From NCBI RefSeq assembly GCF_902167145.1, contig NC_050098.1:127794207-127858206 (forward strand): 64,000 bases of DNA. The letters are read 5' to 3'. This document shows, one piece after another, positions 33,599-46,363 of this stretch. Below the pieces are notes generated by a model. It did not search any database and was not told where the DNA came from. It worked only from the letters and a program-made list of their open reading frames with translations. Within the stretch, counting starts at the first letter, position 1, and each line of letters starts with the position of its first letter. Source of the stretch: Zea mays. Taxonomy: Eukaryota; Streptophyta; Magnoliopsida; Poales; Poaceae. A program made the translations under genes and the position numbers.

Positions 33599-36500
33599 TG
33601 TCACACCCGGGTTTCGGGGCACCAAGACCCGGGCGCGAACATCATCACCAGGTGTGCTGGGACCAAGTCTCACACATATGATGAATCATGACACAGGATC
33701 GAATGTCACAACTTTACTATATAATATGAGTTCTATACAAAATAATAAACAATTACATTCTAAGGAGACAACGGTCCAGCAACCCAAAGTTGACTGGGAG
33801 ACGATGGCCTAGACCTCTCACGAACTCGTCACAGCATCCTCTATGCGCCTCATCCTGTGGTACCTGTTCTTGACCTGTGGGGGGGTGTGAGACAGCAAGA
33901 GTGAGCTCACATACGTTCATCGCTCAACAAGTTGTGGGGAATAATGTGTATGAACTCGCCAAAGGTGGGAGCTCACGTGAAGTGTAAGGCTTACCAAAGA
34001 AGATGGTTAGAGCTGAGCATTGCTTTTAAAGTTGGTCAAAATTTTATTAGCAGTTACTAAGTATAAGTAAATACCAACCCAATTAAGTAGCAGAACAAAA
34101 GTAACAACCTCACCTGCGATGCAATGCATATGACAAATTGAGTTTAAGTTCCATAATTTAATCATGTGAGGGTCCGAGTTGCTCATGACCGTGAGCACGG
34201 CTAGTATACCAGTTTTACACTCTGCAGAGGTTGCGCATCTTTACCCACAAGTCATGTTACCCATCTGCCAAGGGATCGCGACTTCCCATACACCTCTACC
34301 GAGGAGGCGAGGCAGGGTAACACTACGAGGCCTTTACAAAGTTCCACTAGCTTCAGAAAACCCGCTACAGTTTATAGGAAGCTCCAATGCAGGGTTCTTG
34401 CCTGACCGCCATCGCAGCAAAATCAACCAAGGACCTCCCTACACTGACCACTCCCCTACTGCCCTTGCCCCTTTCGGGTAAGGTAGTCCTCCACTAGCTT
34501 TCCTAATTAATCAGCCAAGGGCGTCCATAAACCCTTGTGGTAGCACTGTTTTCCCGGGTGGTCGCTCCATGTTCCAATTAACATAATGATCTTATCATGA
34601 ACAGTGATAATAAACAGATAATAAAAGTATAATCGTGAACAATGTATCTTCATACCCAAAACCACATATAGCACTAGCAAGTACTACCCAAAAAGTCCAG
34701 TGGTAAACAAGGTATAAAGATAGACAAACTAGGGTAACCTATTGGGTCCCATCAAAATTAACCTATGCAGATCATTATGATTAATCAGAACATGGCTGGG
34801 TAAAAAGAAGTGATCAAGGGCACAACTTGCCTGGGACTTGAGATACCAGGTACCAACTTGCTCTTCAGATGACACGTGACCTCACTGCTAAACGTAGCAA
34901 TACAAACAAAACATGGTATAGGCTAAATTAACATCACACTAAACATGAGAACAAACTGTGTAATAATAATCTACGTGTCGCTACGAGATCGTGGGAACAA
35001 GAACCACTAAATTCGGAACTACGGTTATTAAGTTATGATTTTCCAAAATTATTTAGTACTTAGAATAGATTAATCCAAATGAATAATTTTAATTCACGTT
35101 TCATGGCTAAACAGTGTTAATGGTTGATAGACAATAGTAGTACAAAATTATTGCAACTGGAATAACTCAATTTGGAGCTAAAATGAATTAACTATGAATT
35201 ATACAAGTTTATGGAATTATTTTCATACTAAAAACCTATTTCTTTATTATTTTCTGAATATCCTAAGTGTTCTGGACCGGGCACAATATTTCTTAAAAGG
35301 TCAGGGGCCTAAATCATATTTTCCCTAAGACTCAGTATTCACCGCGCAGGATGGCGGGTTGATTCCACAAAACTCCGAGGGCTCTTTAGCATAAAAGCAA
35401 CGACGAAGAGGTATGGATAGATTTCAGCCGTTGGATCCTAGTTCAAGCGCTCAGATTAAATCCGAGCCCTACAAACCGGTACGCAAATCTGGCCATCGGA
35501 TCAAGATCCTACGGTAACAAAGCACTCACCCACTTTAACTGCACCAGCCATTGGATCCGATCCAATCTACTGCTCAGATCTTACGCCCGAAGGGTTATGA
35601 TTCCGATCTAATCTCCCACGTCCGTTCACAATCAAACGGCAGGGAGCTTTTCTCCACGCATCCGACGCAGCCAACGACGGTGCCGCCCCTGTCGCGGCGG
35701 AGGTCTCACCGGAGGAGGGGCATTGCCACCCTTGTCGCTTCAAACACCAATCCAAAGCACGCAAAATGAGGAACATGTCCTGGCGAACATAGGAAAGGGC
35801 TGCTTACCACGAATCGTGCGAGCAGGAGCGTAGTCCACGGTGGAGGGCGGCCCGACGGCGGAGTCACATGTTCGGCGAGCAATTTCAAGCTGACCAGAAC
35901 ACGACTCACCCAAATGAAGCCACAGTCGCGTTCCGCGAGACCTAGCAAAACCCCCAGACCCCCAATCGAGGTCACAGCAGGGGTGAGACCGTGGATCCAA
36001 GCCGGCGGCCCTTCGGTGGCGGTGGCACTCACCTTGATCCCTCTGCTTCCTCGTGGTGGATTTGGCTGGGTGCCATGCGCGGTGAAGTAGAAGGGGAGGT
36101 CGCGGTCACCATTTATAGCGGCCCAGATCAAGGTTTCGCGAGGGAGTCCGGATGGGAGGGCGGAGAGATCAGACCTTGCCCCGGTTTCGCGCAACAGGTG
36201 AACAGAATCCGTTGAAGACGACGAGTCAGCGATCCGGCCCCACCTGGCGGCGACAGTAGCATGGTGGAAGCACGGAGTCTAATTGGGCTGCGCGGAGGTG
36301 GTTTTGCCTGCGCGCCAAAGGGGAAAGATGGGCCACCCAACGTGGAGGCCAGACTGGGCCGCACGGTTGGAGGTGGGCTGACCGTAGGGGGATTAGGCCC
36401 AAGGTGAGATCCTTAGTATTTTCTTTTCTTTATTTCAATTTCTATTTTTGTTTAACATTTTCACTTTGATTTAGATTTCGAATTCAAATTTAAAATGAGG

Positions 36501-36868
36501 TTGCAGATTCGACTCAAACACATCATTCAAAATGCCAGCATGATTATTATTTGATTAATTAATTTATCTATTGTCCTATTTAAGCAAAGTCTTTTAAATA
36601 TCCCTCCTATGCATACAAGATTAGAAAATAGGTACATTAGGAAATAGTTTATTAAATTCTCTTAGAGAGTTCAAATTTTATGTGTTCTCAATGTAGGAAT
36701 AACCAAAATCATACTAGGATACATCTCATTTAATCTTTATTAAAAATATTTTTAAGGAGATATAACTTTTAGAAGTGAAAGAAAAAAAATTATGATTAAA
36801 AGGTATTCTAGTTCAAAACTTGTAGAGGATTTTATTAACTTTCCAAAAATGGATTTTGGAGTGTTACA
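33599..36868 (-). repeat. Solo LTR-C (gypsy) in Tat gag
   Basis: 3270 bp with tips TGTCACACCCGGG and GTGTTACA, no internal region, flanked by CAGAG (33594-33598) and TAGAG (36869-36873), four of five matching. Start on minus is TGTAACACTCC. A solo LTR arises by recombination between the two LTRs of a full element. It is related to LTR-E. A donor-like G|GCAAGT (near 34830) and an acceptor-like C-tract AG (33875-33876) sit where the split-ORF signals lie in Tekay LTRs, but the peptide frame is broken. Confidence 0.88.
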
Positions 36869-38125
36869 TAGAGCTTTCGGCCCGTCGGACCGCGGCATCC
36901 TCCAGGAGATTCTTGAGCTCTCCCTGGATACGCCGCCCCTCGGTGGTGGATGGCTCCGGCATTGCTCAGAGTAGTATTGCTGCTGCAGCCAGGTTCTGGC
37001 CGACCCCACTAGAAGCCGGGGGCAGCCTTGCCCTGGCATCGTCGGCGATGCGGTGCTGGATGTCCTGGGCCAGATGACGCGCTTCTCTGACTGGTGCTCG
37101 GCCTGCCCACTCCTGTCCGAAGTTCAGCCGGAGCTGCACAAGTTGTCCTGCTTCCTTGTCGAGCCTGGCCTACATCTCGCGGATTTGCTCGAGCTGTGTG
37201 TCCTGACCCCCCGCAGGGACTAGGACCACAGCTAGCTTCCGAAGGATGTCAACGCGAGGCGCAGGCCTAGGGGGATCGCCGTCCTCCGGCATACCAAGAT
37301 GGTTGCCTTCGTCGAGACCCCCTAGATCGACGTGGAAACATTCGCGACTTGGGCCACAATCCTTATCGTCAAGGCTGTGGCCACCATCGGAGCAATCGGA
37401 GAGGCAGTAGTCACATGCGGTCATGAAGTCCCGCATGGCACTGGGGTTATCGAGCCCAGAGAAATCCCAACTAGAGTCGGGCTCGTCATCTTCCTCAGAA
37501 CCCGGAGGCCCGTAGGTCGAGACGGCCGTCAGTCGGTCCCAGGTTGACCACATATGGTACCCCGGAAGGTTAGGATATGCCTTTATGAAAGCGTCCACCG
37601 AAGCGGGATCGCTTGGTGGGTCGAAGCTGAATCTAAAAGGCACAGGGTGGAAACGGACGGTACCTCTTGATCGACGGATGGTGACGAAGTCGCGTCGGGG
37701 ACGGACTGCACCATTATCTCAGGTACGAGGCTAACGCCCAGCAAGTCCTTCGCGAGCGTGCTGGCGTCATCCGTCCTCTTGGGGTTGGCGTGTTGCGGGG
37801 AAACGACGCTCGTCTTCGTCTCAGACGCGAGGTCAATGCCCGACGTGTCCCTCGCTGGGGCACCGGCGTCGTCGACTCGCTCGACAGCCGACGAGGCGCC
37901 GCCTCCTGCTTGGCCATGGTTGCCCCGCCTCCTCCTCCGTCGGCGGGGAAGGTGACAGGACAGACCCGGATGCTGCTCTTCCGCCACGCATGGAAGACGT
38001 CGTCGATTCCGCCGCCGTCTGGCGGGCTGACGGCCGTCGTTGTCGTTGTTGCGCGGCGGAGGAAGGAGTACCATGTTGTAGCTGCCGTCGAGGGACATGA
38101 ACTCGAGACTCCCAAAACGGAGCAT
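36869..38125 (-). pseudogene. gag: Tat Gag, N-terminal part, broken
   Basis: On minus from 38125 reads an Arg-rich N-terminal region, then after a frameshift near 37620-37680 a segment starting MPFRFSFDPPSDPAS (37643) with an acidic stretch and CDYCLSDCSDGG, then TAG at 37170-37172 (Gln-type), TGA at 36966-36968 (Arg-type) and the Gag segment NLAAAAILL to EGRRIQGELKNLLEDAA, which runs into the LTR-C insertion. It matches the long Gag leader typical of grass Tat elements. The start codon is uncertain. Confidence 0.75.
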
Positions 38126-38201
38126 CGTCCCAGGCTAGAGAAGTTGCTGGAGACTACCCATCTGGAGCTTGATGGGAAGCTGTTCGTCAACATGCAGCAG
38201 G

Positions 38202-38219
38202 CCCCTACCTGGCGCGCCA
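38202..38219 (-). other. Tat primer-binding site candidate
   Basis: TGGCGCGCCAGGTAGGGG on minus, 2 nt from the 5' LTR end. It begins TGG as primer sites do; I do not assign the tRNA. Confidence 0.65.
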
Positions 38220-38221
38220 AC

Positions 38222-39590
38222 TGTCGGTGTTTCGACCCCGGGGGGTCCCTGGACCGACAAGTAAATTGTCGCTGCGTGTCCCAGCCCAGATGGATCGGTG
38301 CGAGACGGAACACAAGGGGGAACAAAAGGGGGAACCGCGGCTCGTGTTGTCCTGCGCCCAGGGCGGATGCGCTTGCAGTAGGGGGTTACAAGCGTTCACG
38401 AGGGAGAGAGAGAGAGCATGTCCGTCAGCCCGTTCTCCCGCGCGGCCACCTTCTCGTACGAGGGCCCTGGACCTTCCTTTTATAGATGTAAGGAGAGGGC
38501 CCAGGTGTACAATGGGGGGTGTAGCAATGTGCTAACGTGTCTAGCAGAGAGGAGCCAGAGCCCTATGTACATGCCGACGTGGCTGTCGGAGAGGTGTTGC
38601 TGCCCTGTTCATGTGATGTCGTGGCCGTCGAAGGAGCGCTTAAACCCTGTAGAAGTACAGCTGTCGGGGCTGTCAGATCCTTGCTTCCGTAGGGGGCTGA
38701 GAACCGCCGTCGTCATGGAGCACGCGGGGTGCCATCATTACTTGTTTACCGGGGCGAGCCAGATGGGACGCCGGTCTTGTTCCCCGTAGCCTGAGCTAGC
38801 TAGGGGTAGGGTAATGATGTACCCCCCTGCAGCGTGGTCGGTCCGAGCTCGAGGTCGGGCGAGGCGGTGACTCCTCCGAGGTCGAGGCTGAGCCCGAGCC
38901 CTAGGGTCGAGTGAGGTGGAGACCGTCTTCCGAGGTCGAGGTTGAGTCCGAGCCCTGGGGTCGGGCGAGGCGGAGACCGTCTTCCGAGGTCGAGGTTGAG
39001 TCCGAGCCTAGGGGTCGGGCGAGGCGGAGACCATCTTCCGAGGTCGAGGTTGAGTCCGAGCCCTGGGGTCGGGCGAGGCAGAGCTTCCTATGGCGCCTGA
39101 GGCTGGACTTGGCTGTTGTTAGCCTCACCCCGGCGGGTGGCACAACAGTCGGAGCAGGGCAGGCGGCGCTGTTTTCCTGTCAGGTCGGTCAGTGGAGGGG
39201 CGAAATGACTGCGGTCACTTCGGCCCTATCGACTGAGGAACGCGCGTCAGGATAAGGTGTCAGGTGATCCTTGCATTGAATGCTCCTGCAATATGGTCGG
39301 TTGGCGTGGCGATCCGGCCAAGGTTGCTTCACTGCGAAGCCTTCCCGAGCTGGGCCTCGGACGAGTCGGAGGTGCGCCCGTTGCTTGAGGAGGCCCTCGG
39401 GCGAGGCATGAATCCACCTGGGTCTATTGTTCCTGCCCGAGGCTGGGTTCGGGCGAGGCGAGATTGTGTCCCTTGAGTGGACGGAGCCTTGACCTGTATT
39501 GCGCCCATCAGGCCTTTGCAGCTTGTGCTAATGGTGGTTACCAGCCGAGTTTAGGAGTCTTGGGGGTACCCCTAATTATGGTCCCCGACA
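38222..39590 (-). repeat. Tat 5' LTR
   Basis: 1369 bp, with tips TGTCGGTGTTTCG and GGTCCCCGACA. TATA box at 38476-38485 (minus) and 54-bp array at 38875-39085. GGTAC follows at 39591-39595. Confidence 0.92.
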
Positions 39591-40743
39591 GGTACGTTTC
39601 TAGACTTAGTACATTGTTTTGAGTACTAACATATGTTGTCTAAGTGCTAGAAACAGAGAAAAGAAAAGAACCAAAAGACTTGGCTCGGTGCATCCAAATC
39701 TCTGCTCAGTCTGGCACACCGGACTGTCCGGTGGTGCACCGGACAGTGTCCGGTGCGCCAGGCTGAACTCCGGTGAACAGGCCGCTCTCGGGAAAATTTG
39801 GCGGCGTACGTCTATAATTCATCGGACTGTCCATTGGTGCACCGGTGAGCCAACGGTCGCCAGTGCAACGGTCGGCCGCGTAATCCGCGGGCGACGCGTG
39901 GCCCGCGCCAACAGTCAGTAGGAGGCACCGGACTGTCCGGTGTGCACCGGACAGTGTCCGGTGCGCCAACTGCCGTGAATCTGCAATGGTCGTCTACGCC
40001 AAAATACGAAGGAGATCGTGCACCGGACATGAACAGTGGTTGTCCGGTGGGGCACCGGACTGTCCGGTGCGCCACCCGACAAAAGGCAACTTTGGCCTTC
40101 CTTGTTGGCCTCCAACGGCTCCTAGCTACCTTGGGGCTATAAAAGGGACACCTAGGTGCATGGAGGAGACACCCAAGCACACTCTAAGCATTGCAAGACT
40201 TCTAGTCCTCACTTTCACGCAATCGTTCATCGTTCTTGAGATTGGAGCACTTTTCGAGTTGTAAACTCCTCGCGCGTGTTTTGTGTGCTCATCTTCTCAC
40301 TTGTGTGCGTGTTTGCGGTGTGGATTTAATTCTAGTGTGCGTTGCTCTTCCCAACCTTACTCCGTGCTTTCTTTGTGATCAATCTTGTAAGGGCGAGAGG
40401 TTCCAACTTGTGGAGATTCCTCGCAAACGGGAAGAAAACTATAAGAAAGAATATTGTGGTATTCAAGTTGATCATCGGATCACTTGAAAGGGGTTGAGTG
40501 TAACCCTCGTCCATTGGGACGCCACAACGTGGAGGTAGGCAAGTGTTATACTTGGCCAAACCACGGGATAAACCACTATGTCTCTTGTGTTGTCTTTCTC
40601 TGTGATTATTGTGATTCACAAGAGCTCGCTCTATAGCCACTTGGTTCTATTGCACTAACATCTTTATAACCAAGCTTGTGGCTATTTAGTATTGAATTTT
40701 ACAGGATCACCTATTCACCCCCCCCCCCCTCTAGGTGCTTTCA
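39591..40743 (+). repeat. Copia-3 5' LTR, second piece
   Basis: Resumes after the Tat nest (GGTACGTTTCTAG) and ends CTAGGTGCTTTCA. Palindromes CACCGGACTGTCCGGTG at 39718-40075, just upstream of the TATA box CTATAAAAGG at 40138-40147. A run of 12 C at 40718-40729 (13 in the 3' LTR). Confidence 0.92.
40138..40147 (+). promoter_or_regulatory. TATA box in Copia-3 5' LTR
   Basis: CTATAAAAGG, identical at 47818-47827 in the 3' LTR and directly downstream of the palindrome cluster in both. Confidence 0.78.
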
Positions 40744-40745
40744 AT

Positions 40746-40757
40746 TGGTATCGGAGT
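40746..40757 (+). other. Copia-3 primer-binding site
   Basis: TGGTATCGGAGT, 2 nt after the LTR. Initiator-tRNA-Met type with two mismatches. Confidence 0.85.
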
Positions 40758-40793
40758 CGTTCTCTTCACATAAGGGACTAATCGCCCGAAGAG

Positions 40794-43166
40794 ATGGATC
40801 CTAAGGGAAAGGGGATGGTGGTCAACGATAAGGAGAAGGAGTCCATCTTCAATGAGTCAAGAGATGACAAGCCAACTGACTCTGGCTCGAGTCATAAGAA
40901 GAAGGACGGGAAGAAGAAGAGGCGCATCAAGAAGATCGTCTACTACGACAGCGACGAATCTTCTTCTTCACCAAGAGACGACGACGATGAGAAAAAGAAA
41001 CTGGTCAATTCAAATTTTTCATTTGATTATTCTCGTATTCCTTTGAATTCCAATGCTCATTTGCTTTCAATTCCTCTTGGTAAACCTCCACACTTTGATG
41101 GAGAGGACTACTCTTTTTGGAGTCACAAAATGCGTAGTCACTTATTTTCTCTCCATCCTAGTATTTGGGAGATAGTTGAAAATGGAATGCAATTTGATAG
41201 TACGGATAACCATGTATTTATTTACGAGCAAATTCATAAAAATGCACAAGCTACCACTATTTTGCTAGCATCTTTGTGCAGGGATGAGTACAACAAGGTG
41301 AGCGGCTTGGACAACACCAAGCAAATCTGGGACACCCTCAAAATATCACATGAGGGAAACGACACCACCATGATCACCAAAATGGAGTTGGTGGAGGGCG
41401 AGCTGGGAAGATTCGCGATGATCAGGGGAGAGGAGCCAACACAAACGTACAACAGGCTCAAGACCCTGGTCAACAAGATTAGGAGCTATGGAAGCACAAG
41501 ATGGACGGACCACAATGTCGTTCGACTTATGCTCAGATCTTTTACTGTTATTGACCTTCATCTTGTTAACCTCATCCGTGAAAATCCCAGGTACACAAAG
41601 ATGACGCCCGAGGAGATACTCAGAAAGTTTGTGAGCGGGCGCATGATGGTGAAAGAAGCTCGATATGTAGACGACGCACTTAATGGTCCATTACCCGTCT
41701 ACGAGCCTCAACCCGTTGCTCTCAAAGCAACAAGCAGCAGGGAGGCGCTACCAAGCAAGGTGGCACAAGTTAAGGCGGCCGAGCTAAACGAAGATGAGAT
41801 GGCTCTAATCATCAAGCGCTTCAAGACCGCTCTTAAAGGACGCAAGGAGTACCCCCAACAAGAGCAAAACAAGGGGAAAGCGCTCCTGCTTCAAATGTGG
41901 TAAGACTGGTCACTTTATAGCAAATTGTCACAATAATGTTAATGACCAGGAACAAGAAAAGAGCGGGAAGAAGGAGAAGAAAAGAGCTACAGGAAGGCAA
42001 AGGACGAGGCGCACCTTGGGAAAGAATGGGACTCAGACTGCTCTTCATCCGACTCCGACGATGAAGGACTAGCAGCCTCGGCCTTCAACAAGTCTTCACT
42101 CTTCCCCAATGAACATCATACATGTCTCATGGCCAAGGAGAAGAAGGTAAGTGTTTGAGAAACCCCTAAGTATACTACTTCAAGCGATGATGATTCTAGT
42201 GATGATGAAGTAGATTATACTGATTTATTTAAGGGTTTAGATAGAGCTAAAGTAGATAAAATTAATGAGTTAATTGATGCTTTAAATGAAAAGGATAGAC
42301 TTTTAGAGAAGCAAGAGGACATTCTATATGAAGAACATGACAAATTTGTTAGTGTACAAAAGTCTCTTGCTTTAGAAACTAAAAGAAATGAAATGTTATC
42401 CTCTGAATTGTCTATGTGCCATGAATCAATCTCTAGTTTAAAGATTTTGATTAATGATTTAAATGCTAAGCTAGAGGTAGCCAATAAATCTAGTTCATGT
42501 GTAGAACATGTTGTAGTTTGCAATAGATGCAAGGATTTTGATATTGATGCTTGTGATAAACATCTTGCGTCTATTACCAAATTGAATGATGAAGTGGAAA
42601 GTCTTAATGCTCAACTTAAGACTTGCAAGATTGATTTTGATAAGTTAAAATTTGCTAGGGATGCCTACACCGTTGGTAGACACCTCTCAATTAAGGATGG
42701 ACTTGGCTTTCGAAAGGAAGCCAAGAACTTAACAAGCCAAAGGGCTCTCATTCCCAAACAAGGAGAAAGGAAAGGCCCCTATGGCTAGTAGCATTCAAAG
42801 GAATAATGCTTTTATTTATGATAGAAAGTGTTCTAGGAATGCGCATTATAATAGGAGTTATATTGATTATAATGATTTACATGCTATGTTTGCCTCTAGC
42901 TCTACTTTTGTGCATGGTAGGCCTAGGGAAAGTAATGTTGTGCATCATATGCCTAGGAGAGTATGTAATAAACCTTCTACAATTTACCATGCTTGCAACA
43001 CTTCATTTGCACTTGTATGTAAAAATGAAAAAGAAGTTGCTAGAAAATTGGGATCCAAATGCAAGGGAGACAAGACTTGTATTTGGGTTCCAAAGACCAT
43101 TGTGACTAACCTTGTAGGACCCAACAAGAGTTGGGACCTAAAACCCAAGTTTAAATTGCCTTGCAG
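40794..43166 (+). pseudogene. gag: Copia-3 Gag, several frameshifts
   Basis: ATG at 40794 (MDPKGKGMVV). The first 369 codons are open: basic/Ser start, capsid-like domain (FDGEDYSFWSHKM to RLKTLVNKIRSYG). A frameshift near 41885 precedes the zinc knuckle (CFKCGKTGHFIANC). Another shift lies near 41980, and there is a TGA at about 42158. Then come a long coiled coil with CNRCKDFDIDACDKH (42180-42788), a further shift near 42770, and the end domain with KTCIWVPKT (to about 43130). The plan matches Copia-2 Gag. Old, non-functional copy. Confidence 0.88.
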
Positions 43167-46100
43167 GCTTATGCATCCGGGGGCTCAAGCTGGATTATCG
43201 ACAGCGGATGCACAAACCACATGACAGGGGAGAAGAAGATGTTCACCTCCTACGTCAAGAACAAAGATTCCCAGGATACGATCATTTTTGGAGATGGGAA
43301 CCAAGGCAAGGTTAAAGGTTTGTGAAAGATAGCCATCACAAACGAGCAATCTATTTCTAATGTATTCCTAGTAGAGTCATTAGGATACAATCTCCTGTCT
43401 GTAAGTCAATTGTGCCACATGGGCTACAATTGTTTGTTTACAAATGTTGATGTTTCTGTCTTTAGAAGGAGTGATGGTTCATTGGCGTTTAAGGGTGTAT
43501 TAGACGGCAAACTCTACTTAGTTGATTTTTCGAAAGAGGAGGTCGATCTAGATGCATGCTTAATAGTTAAGACTAGCATGGGCTGGCTGTGGCATCGCCG
43601 TCTAGCACATGTTGGGATGAAGAACCTTCATAAACTTCTAAAGGGAGAACATGTGTTAGGACTAACAAATGTCTGCTTCAAAAAAGATAGACCTTGTGCA
43701 GCTTGTCAGGCAGAGAAACAGGTGGGAAGCACTCATCACAGCAAGAATGTGATGACCACATCAAGACCACTGGAGCTTCTACACATGGACCTCTTCCGAC
43801 CCGTCGCCTACCTCAGCATCGGGGGAAGTAAGTATGGTCTTGTAATTGTAGATGACTTTTCCCGCTTCACTTGGGTGTTCTTTTTGCAGGATAAATCAGA
43901 AACCCAAGGGACCCTAAAGCGCTTTCTAAGGAGGGCTCAAAATGAATTTGAGCTCAAGGTGAAAAAGATAAGGAGCGACAACGGGTCCGAGTTCAAGAAC
44001 TTACAAGTTGAGGAGTATCTTGAGGAGGAAGGGGTCAAGCATGAGTTCTCCGCTCCCTACACACCACAGCAAAATGGTGTGGTAGAGAGGAAGAACAGGA
44101 CACTCATCGACATGGCAAGGACAATGCTTGGAGAGTTCAAGACGCCTGAGCGGTTTTGGTCGGAAGCTGTGAACACAGCGTGCCACACCATAAACCGGGT
44201 CTACCTTCATCGCCTCCTCAAGAAGACCTCGTATGAACTTCTTACCGGTAACAAACCAAACATCTCATACTTTCGTGTATTTGGGAGAAAATGTTACATT
44301 CTAGTGAAGAAAGGTAGAAATTCCAAATTTGCTCCCAAGGCTGTAGAAGGGTTTTTACTAGGGTGTGACTCAAATACAAGGGCGTATAGAGTCTTCAACA
44401 AATCATCGGGTTTGGTTGAAGTCTCTAGCGACGTTGTATTTGATGAGACTAATGGCTCTCTAAGAGAGCAAGTTGATCTTGATGATGTAGATGAAGATGA
44501 TGTTCCAACGGCCACAATACGCACCATGGCGATCGGAGATGTGCGACCACAGGAACAACAAGAGCAAGATCAACCTTCTTCCTCAACAATGGTGAATCCC
44601 CCAACTCAAGATGATGAACAGGTTCCTCAAGAAGAGGTGTGTGATCAAGGGGGAGCACAAGAAGAACAAGTTTTGGACGAAGAAGCACCACAGGCCCCTC
44701 CAACTCAAGTCCGAGCGACGATCCAACGGAATCACCCCGTTGACCAGATTTTGGGTGACATAAGCAAGGGAGTAACTACTCGCTCAAGATTAGCTAACTT
44801 TTGTGAGCATTACTCGTTTGTCTCTTCTATTGAGCCTTTTAGGGTAGAAGAGGCCTTGCAGGATCCAGACTGGGTGTTGGCCATGCAGGAAGAGCTCAAC
44901 AACTTCAAGAGAAACTAAGTTTGGTGCCTGGTGCCACGTCCAAAGCAAAACGTTGTGGGAACCAAGTGGGTGTTCCGCAATAAGCAAGACGAGCACGGGG
45001 TGGTGACAAGAAACAAGGCTCGACTTGTGGCAAAAGGTTATGCCCAAGTCGCAGGTTTGGATTTCGAGGAGACTTTTGCTCCTGTGGCTAGGCTAGAGTC
45101 TATTCGCATTCTATTAGCCTATGCCACTCACATTCTTTCAGGTTGTTTCAAATGGATGTGAAGAGCGCTTTCCTCAACGGGCCAATCAAGGAGGAGGTGT
45201 ACGTGGAACAAACCCTGGCTTTGAGGATGACAGGTATCCCGACCACGTTTTTAAGCTCTCTAAGGCTCTCTATGGACTTAAGCAAGCCCCAAGAGCATGG
45301 TATGAATGCCTTAGATATTTCTTAATTGCTAATGCTTTCAAGGTTGGGAAAGTCGATCCCACTCTTTTCACTAAGCACTTGCGACGGTGACCTTTTTGTG
45401 TGCCAAATTTATGTCGATGACATAATATTTGGTTCTACTAATCAAAAGTCTTGTGAGGAATTTAGTAGGGTGATGACACAGAAATTTGAGATGTCGATGA
45501 TGGGCGAGTTGACATACTTTCTTGGGTTCCAAGTGAGACAACTCAAGGATGGCACCTTCCTCTCCCAAACGAAGTACACTCAAGATCTTCTCAAGAGGTT
45601 TGGGATGAAGGACGCCAAGCCCGCGAAGACGCTGGTGGGAACCGATGGACATGTCGACCTCAACAAAGGAGGTAAGTTCGTTGATCAAAAGGCATACCGG
45701 TCTATGATAGGGTCATTGCTTTATTTATGTGCTAGTAGACCGAATATTATGCTTAGCGTATGCATGTGTGCTAGATTTCAATCCGGTCCAAGGGAATGTC
45801 ACCTTGTGGCCGTTAAGCGGATTCTTAGATATTTAGTTTCTACACCTTGCTTCGGGATCTGGTATCCAAAGGGGTCAACCTTTGACTTAATTGGATATTC
45901 AGACTCCGATTATGCTGGATGCAAGGTTGATAGGAAGAGTACATCAGGGACGTGCCAATTCCTAGGAAGGTCCCTAGTGTCTTGGAGTTCAAAGAAACAA
46001 ACTGCCATTGCCCTATCCACCGCTGAGGCCGAGTATGTTGCCGCAGGACAGTGTTGCGTGCAACTACTTTGGATGAGGCAAACCCTCCGGGACTTTGGCT

Positions 46101-46363
46101 ACAATCTGAGCAAAATCCCACTCCTATGTGACAATGAGAGTGCAATCCGCATGGCGGATAATCCTGTTGAACACAGCTGCACTAAGCACATAGACATCTG
46201 GCATCACTTTCTGAGAGACCACCAACAAAAGGGAGATATCGAGGTGTTCCATATTAGCACCGAGAACCAGCTGGCCGATATCTTTACCAAGCCTTTAGAT
46301 GAGAAAACCTTTTGCAGGCTGCGTAGTGAGCTAAATGTCTTAGATTCATGTAACTTGGATTGA
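43167..46363 (+). pseudogene. pol: Copia-3 Pol, broken
   Basis: Begins AYASGGSSWIIDSGC (protease) right after a CTTGCAG. TGA at 43323-43325. Integrase is open from 43410 to 44918: zinc finger HRRLAHVG to CAACQAEK, core VIVDDFS, RSDNGSEF and VVERKNRT. TAA at about 44916. The RT start (44931-45161) has frameshifts near 45130, 45210 and 45385. The RT end and RNase H are open at 45395-46363 with [17 protein letters not shown] and [10 protein letters not shown], ending LDSCNLD. Much more decayed than Copia-2 Pol. Confidence 0.9.

Larger units (their letters stand above)
11781..39590 (-). mobile_element. Tat-lineage Ty3/gypsy element with two nested insertions
   Basis: Minus strand: 5' LTR 38222-39590, primer-binding site 38202-38219, gag pieces 36869-38125 and 33241-33598, pol 29977-33240, long 3' region 28141-29976 plus 13165-15564, 3' LTR 11781-13164. 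The target duplication is GGTAC. RT, RNase H and then a second archaeal-type RNase H before integrase assign it to Tat (the group of Cinful-Zeon, Huck, Grande and RIRE2). It is broken by Tekay-1 (15565-28140) and solo LTR-C (33599-36868), several nonsense codons and an internal deletion. Without insertions it is about 12 kb. Confidence 0.9.

Noticed and set aside
33599..36868. A host gene in the AT-rich parts of LTR-C and elsewhere
   Set aside because: All sequence is accounted for by LTRs with target duplications; no frame resembles a cellular protein.
37758..38485. 231-codon plus-strand frame over Tat leader and LTR
   Set aside because: Antisense shadow of the Gag N-terminus plus LTR; crosses the primer-binding site and LTR boundary.
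38911..39255. Frame with repeated SSEVEVESEP units
   Set aside because: Produced by the 54-bp tandem array in the Tat LTR, a multiple of three; not a protein repeat domain.
40236..40640. Short frames at the end of the Copia-3 5' LTR
   Set aside because: Present in both LTRs but with frame-breaking differences (for example near 48110), and no motif.
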